Positions 8,779 through 16,291 of a stretch of DNA of 64,000 nucleotides are shown here, piece by piece. Positions within the stretch are counted from its first letter, which is position 1. The number at the start of each line of letters is the position of its first letter. The notes beneath the pieces are model-generated. The model was not told the DNA's origin, made no database searches, and saw nothing but the letters and a program-made list of their open reading frames with translations. This stretch comes from JACQAP01 sp035275265 (lineage in GTDB: Bacteria; Pseudomonadota; Gammaproteobacteria; Burkholderiales; JACQAP01). Location of the stretch: NCBI GenBank assembly GCA_035275265.1, contig DATENC010000014.1, positions 62,001-126,000 of the forward strand, read 5' to 3'. The position numbers and the translations under genes were made by a program.

Positions 8779-10476
8779 TCATGTCAGTTCGTGTGAAAAG
8801 TACTTGATCACGCAACGTACCGGATTCGGTGCAGCCTGTCCCAGGCCGCAGATCGACGCATCCGCCATCGCCTGCGATAGTTCTTCGAGCAGGGCCCGGT
8901 CCCACTTATGCTCTTGCATCAACTGCAGCGCCTTGACCGTCCCGACGCGGCAGGGCGTGCACTGGCCGCAGGATTCGTCGGAGAAGAACGCCATGAGGTT
9001 GCGCGCGGCGTCCGCCGCGCGATCCCGGTCCGACAGAATTATCACCGCCGCGGAACCGATGAAGCATCCGTATTCGTTCAACGTATCGAAGTCGAGCGGT
9101 ATGTCGCCCATCGAAGCCGGGAGAATACCGCCTGATGCACCGCCCGGCAGGTAGGCGTAAAACGTCTGTCCCGCAACCATGCCGCCGCAGTACTCCGCGA
9201 TCAACTCCTTTACTGTAATCCCGGCGGGAGCCAGATGCACGCCCGGTTTTGCGACGCGTCCGCTTACCGAAAATGAACGCAAGCCCTTGCGGCCGTGGCG
9301 GCCGTGGGTCGCAAACCAGTCCGCACCTTTCTCCAGGATGTCACGCACCCAATAGAGCGTTTCCATATTGTGCTCGAGCGTGGGACGCCCGAATAAACCC
9401 ACTTGCGCAACGTACGGCGGGCGCAGCCGTGGCATGCCGCGCTTGCCTTCGATCGATTCGATCATCGCCGACTCTTCGCCGCAGATGTAGGCGCCGGCAC
9501 CGCGGCGCAGATGGATCCGCGGCAGCGCGCAGGGCGGCGCTTTTTCTAGCGCAACGATTTCCTTTTCCAGAATCTCGCGGCATCCGGCGTATTCGTCGCG
9601 CAGATAAACGTAGATTTCCGCACAGCCTGTGGCCCAGGCCGCGATCAACATGCCGTCCAAAAACCGGTGCGGATCGCGTTCTAGATACCAGCGGTCCTTG
9701 AATGTGCCGGGTTCGCCTTCGTCGATATTCACCGCCAGCAACCGTGGTGCGGGCTCGGCCCACACGATGCGCCACTTGCGACCGGCCGGAAACCCGGCAC
9801 CACCCAGTCCGCGCAGGCCGGAATGCTCCATGCTGTTGAACAGATCCTCCCGGTCGAGCTTGCCTTCAAGACACTTGGCAAGCGTCGCGTACCCACCGGT
9901 CTTGCGATACGCCTGATAACCGACATAGCGCGTCGGTGGACAGGCCGTTTTCGCCGCGCTGACCGCTGCTTTGACGGTTTCCGACGTTGCGTTTAGCAAG
10001 GGATTCTGGCCGACCACCACGACCGGCGCTGTTTCGCAACGCCCGACACAGGGCGCGGGGATCACCCGCACTTCCACGCCCAGGGTCGCGCGCAGGCGCG
10101 CCAGCAGATCCTTCGCACCGGCCAGTTCGCAGGAAAGCGAATCACACACGCGCACCGTGAGTAGCGGCGGCGGGGCTTGACCCTCCTTTACGAGGTCGAA
10201 ATGGTGATAGAAACTCGCGACCTCGAAGACCTCCGCCTGCGACAGTTTCATTTCCTGGGCAAGCGCAGCCAGGTGCGCTGACGAAAGCTGCCGGTAGCGG
10301 TCCTGAATCTTGTGCAGGTGCTCGATCAGCAGGTCGCGACGGCGGGGCTCGTTACCGAGCAGCGCGCGCACTTCCTGCAATGCGCCCGATTCGGTCTGCC
10401 GTCCTTTAGGCGCACCCCTCCCTCTTTTTTTCGCGAACTCCGGGTTCGATTTCTGTCTGAAGCTGGTATCGCTCAT
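8779..10476 (-). CDS. fdsB: NAD-dependent formate dehydrogenase beta subunit, fused NuoE-NuoF type
   Basis: A 565-residue flavoprotein that passes electrons from the alpha subunit to NAD+. Residues about 30-170 are a NuoE-like thioredoxin-fold with [2Fe-2S] ligands C111, C116, C143, C147. Residues about 190-565 are NuoF-like: FMN/NADH motif RGLGGAGFPAG near 221-232, GAGAYICGEESA, and a C-terminal [4Fe-4S] site in SCGQCTPC with a later Cys in CGLGQAAPNPV. In FdsGBACD-type clusters the NuoE-like part is a separate gamma subunit; here it is fused, as in the two-subunit FDH1 of methylotrophs. No separate gamma or delta gene is seen. ATG 10476 is chosen; a GTG at 10494 is the alternative. Confidence 0.92.
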   Translation of the reverse strand: MSDTSFRQKSNPEFAKKRGRGAPKGRQTESGALQEVRALLGNEPRRRDLLIEHLHKIQDRYRQLSSAHLAALAQEMKLSQAEVFEVASFYHHFDLVKEGQAPPPLLTVRVCDSLSCELAGAKDLLARLRATLGVEVRVIPAPCVGRCETAPVVVVGQNPLLNATSETVKAAVSAAKTACPPTRYVGYQAYRKTGGYATLAKCLEGKLDREDLFNSMEHSGLRGLGGAGFPAGRKWRIVWAEPAPRLLAVNIDEGEPGTFKDRWYLERDPHRFLDGMLIAAWATGCAEIYVYLRDEYAGCREILEKEIVALEKAPPCALPRIHLRRGAGAYICGEESAMIESIEGKRGMPRLRPPYVAQVGLFGRPTLEHNMETLYWVRDILEKGADWFATHGRHGRKGLRSFSVSGRVAKPGVHLAPAGITVKELIAEYCGGMVAGQTFYAYLPGGASGGILPASMGDIPLDFDTLNEYGCFIGSAAVIILSDRDRAADAARNLMAFFSDESCGQCTPCRVGTVKALQLMQEHKWDRALLEELSQAMADASICGLGQAAPNPVRCVIKYFSHELT

Positions 10477-10542
10477 CGTTTCTGTGAATGGCACGGTAGT
10501 CGCCGGGAAACGCGCCTCCCGCTCGCGACCACGGGTGGTCCG

Positions 10543-12177
10543 TCAGCGGAACAGCACCAGCGCCTTGCCCACGGTACTCCACACACCCCAAGCCAGCGGG
10601 ATGCCTACGAACAGCCAGAATATCGTCACCAGGCCACGGCGGCTGCCGCTTCCGCGGACTGCCGCGGCGTCACCGCCGACGACACTCGCGGCGGCGACGT
10701 CGTGTGCCAGTTTGCGTTCGGCGGCAAGTTCTTCGTCAGTCATGAACCATTTCGCGGAAACCGGCCGGACTAACAGGTTGCAGATAAACCCGCCGACCAG
10801 CAGGCCGGCGAGCACATACATCGTCGTATCGTACGCCTGGCTCTTCGGTACGCCGGCCTTGATCTGGAAATCGTTGATGTAGTTGACCAGCACCGGCCCG
10901 AGTATCCCAGCTACCGACCACGCGGTCAGCAACCGCCCGTGAATGGCACCCACCATCTGCGTTCCGAACATGTCCGCGAGGTAGGCGGGAATGGTCGCGA
11001 ACCCGCCGCCATACATGGTCAGGATGAAGCAGAAGATGCCGACAAACAGTGCGACGTTGCCGGAGTGTCCTGCGCTGGGTCCGTATGCGTACAGCAGGAA
11101 GCCCAGCGTGAAAAAAGTGAAATAAGTGGCCTTGCGCCCGATGTAGTCAGAAAAGGACGCCCAGATGATGCGGCCGGCGATGTTGAACAGGCTGAGCAGT
11201 CCGGTAAACCCTGCGGCGATTGCGGCAATCAATCCCAGTTGTTCCGGGCTTAGTTGATCGAACTTGAGATCGACGCCGATCAATTTTCCGCCGAAAATTT
11301 CCTGCAACATCGGCGAAGCCATGCCGATGACACCGATTCCCGCTGAGACGTTGAGGCAGAGTATTCCCCACAGCGCCCAGAACTGCGGCGTCTTGTGCGC
11401 TTTCTTCAGATGCACGTGACGAGTGGTGATCATCGCGTTGTTCAATTGCGACGGCGGCGGGCTCCAGCCCTCCGGTTTCCACCCGGTCGGGGGCACACGA
11501 TACGCCAGAGCCCCGACCATCATGAACACGAAATAGATGGCTCCCATCGTGAGGAATGTTTCCCAAACGCCCACGGACCCCGCAGTCGCATAGAACTTCA
11601 TGAGTCGGTCCGCCAGTGGTGAACCGATCATCGCGCCGCCGCCGAAGCCCATGATCGCCATACCGGTCGCCATACCGCGCCGGTCGGGGAACCATTTGAT
11701 CAACGTCGAAACTGGCGAGATATAGCCGAGGCCGAGACCGATGCCGCCGATGATTCCCGAACCCAGCCACATCAGCCACAGTTGATGTGTGTAAACGCCG
11801 ATTGCAGACAGGACCAGTCCGCCGCACCAGCACACGGCCGATACTACGCCTGCCTTGCGTGGACCGGCGCGCTCGAGCCATCCTCCCCACATCGCAGCGG
11901 CTGAGCCAAGAAACACGAAGAACAAGGTGTACATCCATCCCAGGATCGGCTTGTCCCAGTCGCAGGTGGTGGTGAACAATTTTCCGATCCATGTCATGTC
12001 CGGCGGACAGGCGATCGATTTGGTAAGGCCGAGCGCCTTGGTGAGCGGGAGCCAGAAAACGGAGAAACCGTACGCCATGCCGATGCAAAGGTGGATGCAC
12101 AATGCAGCGGGTGGCACCAGCCACCGGTTAAATCCCGCTTTGGCGATGGTGTGTTCTTTGGACAGGAATTCGAACAC
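10543..12177 (-). CDS. MFS transporter, OFA (oxalate/formate antiporter) family
   Basis: A 544-residue major facilitator protein with about 12 predicted membrane helices. The N-terminal GMAYGFSVFWLPLTKALGLT segment, GFGGGAMIGSPLADRLM and the second-half FNIAGRIIWASFSDYIGRK are typical of OFA-family members, among them the oxalate:formate antiporter. It lies immediately upstream of the formate dehydrogenase genes on the same strand (66 nt to fdsB), so formate import, or oxalate/formate exchange, is a sensible inference; the real substrate may be another monocarboxylate. The start is taken as GTG 12177 because AGGGAGGA lies at good spacing upstream; the longer frame to 12348 would run into the divergent fdhD promoter region. 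Confidence 0.85.
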   Translation of the reverse strand: MFEFLSKEHTIAKAGFNRWLVPPAALCIHLCIGMAYGFSVFWLPLTKALGLTKSIACPPDMTWIGKLFTTTCDWDKPILGWMYTLFFVFLGSAAAMWGGWLERAGPRKAGVVSAVCWCGGLVLSAIGVYTHQLWLMWLGSGIIGGIGLGLGYISPVSTLIKWFPDRRGMATGMAIMGFGGGAMIGSPLADRLMKFYATAGSVGVWETFLTMGAIYFVFMMVGALAYRVPPTGWKPEGWSPPPSQLNNAMITTRHVHLKKAHKTPQFWALWGILCLNVSAGIGVIGMASPMLQEIFGGKLIGVDLKFDQLSPEQLGLIAAIAAGFTGLLSLFNIAGRIIWASFSDYIGRKATYFTFFTLGFLLYAYGPSAGHSGNVALFVGIFCFILTMYGGGFATIPAYLADMFGTQMVGAIHGRLLTAWSVAGILGPVLVNYINDFQIKAGVPKSQAYDTTMYVLAGLLVGGFICNLLVRPVSAKWFMTDEELAAERKLAHDVAAASVVGGDAAAVRGSGSRRGLVTIFWLFVGIPLAWGVWSTVGKALVLFR

Positions 12178-12338
12178 GGGTGATTCCTCCCTGGTTATGG
12201 CGGCGCCCGCTGATGGCCGCGATTCTTGTGGTTCCCTAATTGTACCTGCAACATTCGAAAAATCGCTTCCCCCATATCCAGGGGGCAGCCGGGGAAGTAT
12301 TCTTGCGGTTATCCATTGATGCAAATCTGGACAGTTTG
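12178..12338. promoter_or_regulatory. divergent regulatory region between the OFA/FDH operon and fdhD
   Basis: This 161-bp spacer separates two units transcribed in opposite directions that serve the same enzyme, so shared control is likely. It holds a nested inverted repeat: CTTCCCC (12266-12272) pairs with GGGGAAG (12291-12297), and inside it CCCCC (12269-12273) can pair with GGGGG (12281-12285). On the minus strand a possible -10 element TACAAT is at 12239-12244, without a clear -35. The repeat could be an operator or an mRNA hairpin in the fdhD leader. No known regulator site is recognised. Confidence 0.4.
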
Positions 12339-13154
12339 GTGAACGCACCCTACCGCCCGCTACTCACGCAAGCCGCCCGCCCGCTGACTTTTACGGTCGA
12401 CGCACGCAATGAACGCGGCGAAACGGAGCCGACTTCGATCGCCGGCGAGCATCCCCTGACGCTGTATGTGGACAAGCATGAGATCGTCACCCTGATGACG
12501 CTCGGCGGGGCCCCTGAGGCGTTGGCGATCGGTTATCTGCGTAACCAGCGGCTGGTTGATCGAATCGAGGAAATCAAATCAGTCCAGGTGGATTGGCAAG
12601 CCAACGCGGTTGCCGTCGTGACCCGCACCGGCCTCAAGGATGCGGAACGCAAGATGGGCAAACGCACGGTGACGACCGGTTGCGGCCAGGGCACGGTGTT
12701 CGGCGAATTGATGGAAGCGATCGACAAGGTGACATTGCCCGCGGAAGCCGCTCTAAGCGAAGCGGATTTTTTTGGGTTGCTTGAAGCTGTGCGCAAACGC
12801 GAAACCATCTACAAACAAGCTGGCGCGGTGCACGGTTGTGCATTGTGCAAAGGCGCGGAAATCCTGATGTTCGTCGAGGACGTCGGCCGCCACAACGCAG
12901 TGGATGCGATCGCGGGTCAGATGTGGCTGGACCGTCTCGACGGCGGCGACAAGGTGTTCTACACCACGGGGCGGCTCACATCGGAAATGGTGATCAAGTG
13001 CGCGCAGATGGGCATACCGATTCTGGTCTCGCGCTCGGGACTCACGCAGATGGGTTACGAAATCGCGCAGAAGACCGGCCTTACGATGATCGGCCGGGCG
13101 ACGGGAAAACATTACCTTCTTTTCACCGGGCATTCCCGGTTCAAGAAATTGTGA
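12339..13154 (+). CDS. fdhD: formate dehydrogenase accessory sulfurtransferase FdhD
   Basis: About 271 residues from GTG 12339 (GGACAG upstream); an open frame without a good start continues back to 12240. FdhD carries sulfur from a cysteine desulfurase to the bis-MGD cofactor and is needed for active FDH. Family motifs seen: TTGCGQG (about 113-119), VEDVGRHNAVD, TTGRLTSEMV and ILVSRSGLT. In E. coli FdhD the functional CxxC lies in a TGCGVCG motif; here the aligned motif keeps one Cys (C115) only, while a CALC motif appears further on (C167, C170). This gives a different cysteine layout. The gene is divergent from the OFA/FDH genes and followed closely by mobA. Its stop lies within a repeat element. 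Confidence 0.93.
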   Translation: MNAPYRPLLTQAARPLTFTVDARNERGETEPTSIAGEHPLTLYVDKHEIVTLMTLGGAPEALAIGYLRNQRLVDRIEEIKSVQVDWQANAVAVVTRTGLKDAERKMGKRTVTTGCGQGTVFGELMEAIDKVTLPAEAALSEADFFGLLEAVRKRETIYKQAGAVHGCALCKGAEILMFVEDVGRHNAVDAIAGQMWLDRLDGGDKVFYTTGRLTSEMVIKCAQMGIPILVSRSGLTQMGYEIAQKTGLTMIGRATGKHYLLFTGHSRFKKL

Positions 13155-13218
13155 CAAGTGACAGGTGACAAGTGACAGAAAAAAAACAGGGGACTTCGCG
13201 TCACTCGTCACTCGTCAC
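13151..13218. repeat. imperfect inverted repeat of GTGAC-type units spanning fdhD end and mobA start
   Basis: The left arm (13151-13178) is made of four GTGACA-like units (GTGACAAGTGACAG twice). The right arm (13200-13218) is built of GTCACTC units and is nearly complementary to it: GTGACAAGTGAC against GTCACTCGTCAC leaves one mismatch. Between them is a run of eight A. The fdhD stop (13152-13154) and the mobA start (13172) both lie in the left arm, and the right arm encodes part of the MobA N-terminus. It may be a mobile palindromic repeat or a translational-coupling hairpin. Confidence 0.7.
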
Positions 13219-13831
13219 GCCTCACCCCGGCGCGACGGCGCCGGTCACCGGCGTCATCCTCGCGGGTGGCCAGGGCCGCCGGATGGGCGGCGTGGACAAA
13301 GGTCTTCAGTTGCTGAATGGCCGGCCCATGGCGGCGCGGGTGCTGTCGCGGTTGGCGCCACAAGTCGATGAAGTGTTGATAAACGCCAATCAGAATCTGG
13401 AGCGCTATGAGCTTCTCGGCTGCCGCGTGGTGCCGGATCAACTCGCCGGGTACGCCGGGCCGTTGGCCGGGCTGCATTGCGGACTCTCGGAGGCGCGCCA
13501 CGACCTTGTCGTTACGGTTCCTTGCGATTCACCGTTCCTGCCCGAAGACCTGGTCGCGCGGCTCGTAGCGCCGCTGCACGATGAAAGCGTGGACCTGGGC
13601 GTGGCCAGGACGGGAATTCAGGCACACCCTGTGTTCTGCCTGTGCCGACGTCGGCTGCTGCCTCATCTCACCGCGTTTCTGCAAGGCGGGGGACGCAAGA
13701 TCGACGCCTGGTATGCATCGTTAAACGTGGTGGAGGTGGCGTTCGACGATGAAGCCGTGGCTTTCAGCAACATCAACACCGCAGAGGAATTGCGCGCCGC
13801 CGAAACCGGTCAACGCTTGCCCGGGGAATAG
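13172..13831 (+). CDS. mobA: molybdenum cofactor guanylyltransferase MobA
   Basis: A 219-residue cytosolic nucleotidyltransferase that joins GMP to molybdopterin to give MGD, the cofactor form used by formate dehydrogenase. The nucleotide-binding signature LAGGQGRRMGGVDKG is at residues 30-44, followed by the NxN-type and PCDSPFLP motifs (metal-binding Asp in PCDSPF). The only in-frame start is GTG 13172, inside a GTGACA repeat, so the first about 24 residues are repeat-encoded and not typical of the family; translation may depend on readthrough from fdhD 17 nt upstream. The 3' end overlaps convergent ftsB by 22 bases. Confidence 0.93.
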   Translation: MTEKKQGTSRHSSLVTPHPGATAPVTGVILAGGQGRRMGGVDKGLQLLNGRPMAARVLSRLAPQVDEVLINANQNLERYELLGCRVVPDQLAGYAGPLAGLHCGLSEARHDLVVTVPCDSPFLPEDLVARLVAPLHDESVDLGVARTGIQAHPVFCLCRRRLLPHLTAFLQGGGRKIDAWYASLNVVEVAFDDEAVAFSNINTAEELRAAETGQRLPGE

Positions 13832-14118
13832 CCCGCTGGCGCGGGTACGGGCTGCAGGATCTGGAAGAAAAGCTCGTCCTGCTTGACCATGCCCAGATCG
13901 GACCGTGCGCGTTCCTCGATAGCGTCGTACCCCTGCTTGAGGTCCACGACTTCGGCGTCGAGCGCGGCATTGCGCACGGCAAGCTGCGCATTCGTCCCGC
14001 GCTGCGCCTCAACCTGATTGTCGAGCTCCCACACGCGCAGCCAGCCGCCTTTGCCGAACCACAGCGGGTTCTGTATCAGGGCGATCAGCAGGACCAGTGC
14101 AAAGGCGAGGAAGCGCAT
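13810..14118 (-). CDS. ftsB: cell division protein FtsB
   Basis: A 102-residue bitopic inner-membrane protein of the divisome (FtsB/DivIC family), acting with FtsL and FtsQ to activate septal wall synthesis. A hydrophobic N-terminal segment (about residues 3-20) is followed by a coiled-coil region (about 30-75, with NQVEAQRGTNAQLAVRNAAL) and the conserved EERARSDLGMVKQDE motif. It follows eno by 3 nt, the usual eno-ftsB arrangement in Beta- and Gammaproteobacteria, and is the last gene of the pyrG-kdsA-eno-ftsB run. Its end overlaps the convergent mobA gene. Confidence 0.93.
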   Translation of the reverse strand: MRFLAFALVLLIALIQNPLWFGKGGWLRVWELDNQVEAQRGTNAQLAVRNAALDAEVVDLKQGYDAIEERARSDLGMVKQDELFFQILQPVPAPAGYSPGKR

Positions 14119-14121
14119 CGG

Positions 14122-15405
14122 CTAACTGATCTGATAGAAGGCATCGCGGCCGGCGTAGCTGGCCGAGTCGCCGAGATCTTCCTCGATGCGCAGCAACTGG
14201 TTGTACTTTGCCAGCCGATCGGACCGCGACAGCGAGCCGGTCTTGATCTGCAGCGCGTTGGCGCCTACCGCGAGATCGGCGATGAAAGCGTCCTCGGTTT
14301 CGCCGGATCGATGCGACACCACAGCAGTGTAGCCGGCACGCTTGGCCATTTCGATCGCCGAAAGGGTCTCGGTAAGCGTGCCAATCTGGTTGATCTTGAT
14401 CAGGATCGAATTGGCAACACCCTGGCGAATGCCTTCGGAAAGGATCTTTGTGTTAGTGACGAACAAGTCGTCGCCTACAATCTGGACCTTCTTGCCAAGC
14501 CTCTTGGTGAGGATTTTCCAGCCTTCCCAGTCGCCTTCTGCCAAGCCATCCTCAATGCTGATTATCGGGTACTTCTCCACCCACGCCGCCAGATAGTCAG
14601 TGAACTCGTTGGCGCTCAATTGCAGCTTGTCCGAGGCGAGATCGTATTTGCCGTCCTCGAAGAACTCCGAGCTGGCGCAATCGAGTCCGATCGCCACCTG
14701 AGACCCCGGTGTGTATCCGGCAGCTTCGATCGCATCAATGATAAGTCTGAGCGCCGCCTCGTTGTTTGGCAGGTTTGGCGCAAAGCCGCCTTCATCGCCC
14801 ACGGTGGTGGGCATGCCTTTCTTGTCAAGCAGCTTCTTCAATGCCTGGAAGATCTCCGCGCCGCAGCGCATCGCCTCGCGGAAGGTTTCCGCCCCCACCG
14901 GGATGATCATGAACTCCTGCAGGTCGAGGCTGTTGTTGGCATGCGCACCGCCGTTGATCACGTTCATCATCGGCACCGGCAGTTGCATCCTGCCGGCCCC
15001 GCCCAGATAGCGGTAAAGCGGAAGTCCGGATTCCTCAGCGGCGCCCTTGGCCACCGCTAGCGAGACCGCAAGGATGGCGTTGGCGCCGAGCCGCGACTTG
15101 TTCTCGGTACCATCGAGGTCGGTCAGCGTCTGGTCGATGAAACTCTGCTCGACCGCATCAAGGCCAACGATGGCTTCGCAGATTTCAGTATTGATGTTCT
15201 CCACCGCCTTGAGCACGCCTTTGCCGCCATAGCGACCCTTGTCGCCATCACGCAACTCCATGGCTTCACGCGTGCCGGTGGATGCGCCCGAGGGCACCGC
15301 CGCCCGGCCGCTTACGCCCGACTCGAGCAGCACATCGGCTTCCACGGTTGGATTGCCTCGCGAATCCAGGATCTCGCGAGCCACGATATCTACGATCGAG
15401 CTCAT
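14122..15405 (-). CDS. eno: enolase
   Basis: 427 residues, standard length. Glycolytic enzyme interconverting 2-phosphoglycerate and phosphoenolpyruvate, and a degradosome partner in many bacteria. Signatures: ARxILDSRGNPTVEADV at the N-terminus, GDEGGFAPN, the Mg-binding stretch with SIEDGLAEGDWEGW, VGDDLFVTN, ILIKINQIGTLTET, and the catalytic loop VVSHRSGETED. It is downstream of pyrG and kdsA and 3 nt upstream of ftsB. The kdsA-eno gap is only 30 nt, so no separate promoter is evident there. Confidence 0.98.
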   Translation of the reverse strand: MSSIVDIVAREILDSRGNPTVEADVLLESGVSGRAAVPSGASTGTREAMELRDGDKGRYGGKGVLKAVENINTEICEAIVGLDAVEQSFIDQTLTDLDGTENKSRLGANAILAVSLAVAKGAAEESGLPLYRYLGGAGRMQLPVPMMNVINGGAHANNSLDLQEFMIIPVGAETFREAMRCGAEIFQALKKLLDKKGMPTTVGDEGGFAPNLPNNEAALRLIIDAIEAAGYTPGSQVAIGLDCASSEFFEDGKYDLASDKLQLSANEFTDYLAAWVEKYPIISIEDGLAEGDWEGWKILTKRLGKKVQIVGDDLFVTNTKILSEGIRQGVANSILIKINQIGTLTETLSAIEMAKRAGYTAVVSHRSGETEDAFIADLAVGANALQIKTGSLSRSDRLAKYNQLLRIEEDLGDSASYAGRDAFYQIS

Positions 15406-15435
15406 TTTTTTCCTTCTTGGTGTTCTGCTTGCGCG

Positions 15436-16290
15436 TTAGCGTGCCGCTTTCACCAGCAGCGCGCTCTCGGCAAAGCCGCGTTGTTTGACCAGCTCGTCCA
15501 GCGCCTTCAGCGTTTCCAGCAGCGGCTTCATCAGATGCAGCGGCCAGGCGTTAGGTCCGTCGGAGAGAGCCTTCTCCGGGTTCGGGTGCGTTTCCATGAA
15601 CACCCCGGCCACGCCGGTCGCAACCGCCGCACGCGCGAGCACCGGCACGAACTCGCGCTGGCCGCCGCTTGAAGTGCCCTGCCCGCCGGGCAACTGCACC
15701 GAATGTGTAGCATCGAACACCACCGGACAATTTGTGTCGCGCATGATCGCCAGTGAACGCATGTCGGAGACTAGATTGTTGTAACCGAACGAGGCGCCGC
15801 GCTCGCACACCATGATGTTGTCCTTGCCGCTCGCCTCGCGTGCCTTGTCCACCACGTTCTTCATGTCACCGGGAGCGAGGAACTGTCCTTTCTTGATGTT
15901 GACCGGCCTGCCGCTGCTCGCCGCTGCGCGGATGAAATCGGTCTGCCGACACAAGAAGGCCGGGGTCTGAAGCACGTCCACCACCGCCGCGACCGCGGCG
16001 ATCTCGTCCTCGGCGTGCACATCGGTCAGCACCGGCACCCCGATCTGCTTCTTCACGTCAGCCAGGATCTCCAGGCCCTTGCCCATGCCCAGGCCGCGGA
16101 ACGATTTGGTGGAGCTGCGGTTGGCTTTGTCGTACGAGGATTTGTAAATGAAGGGAATGCCGAGCGCCGCGGTCATTTCCTTGAGTTTCCCGGCGGTATC
16201 CATCGCCATTTCCCGGGATTCGACCACACACGGCCCTGCGATTAAGAATAGTGGCCGGTCAAGGCCAACCTCGAAGCCGCAGAGTTTCAT
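15436..16290 (-). CDS. kdsA: 3-deoxy-8-phosphooctulonate synthase (KDO-8-P synthase)
   Basis: 284 residues. Condenses phosphoenolpyruvate with D-arabinose 5-phosphate to give KDO-8-phosphate for the lipopolysaccharide core. TIM-barrel aldolase of the DAHP/KDOPS family; seen are AGPCVVESREMAMDTA, the substrate-binding YKSSYDKANRSS, the KKGQFLAPGDM motif, CERGASFGYNNLVSDMR and FDATHSVQLPGG. The Asn in the N-terminal KANRSS rather than Cys suggests a metal-independent class I enzyme, by family knowledge. Start lies one base after the pyrG stop; the gene uses PEP, the product of the enolase encoded next. Confidence 0.97.
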   Translation of the reverse strand: MKLCGFEVGLDRPLFLIAGPCVVESREMAMDTAGKLKEMTAALGIPFIYKSSYDKANRSSTKSFRGLGMGKGLEILADVKKQIGVPVLTDVHAEDEIAAVAAVVDVLQTPAFLCRQTDFIRAAASSGRPVNIKKGQFLAPGDMKNVVDKAREASGKDNIMVCERGASFGYNNLVSDMRSLAIMRDTNCPVVFDATHSVQLPGGQGTSSGGQREFVPVLARAAVATGVAGVFMETHPNPEKALSDGPNAWPLHLMKPLLETLKALDELVKQRGFAESALLVKAAR

Positions 16291-16291
16291 G

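Noticed and set aside
13151..13218. Short repeats considered as a CRISPR array
   Set aside because: Units are only about 7-14 nt, without unique spacers of constant length, and there are no cas genes in the window.
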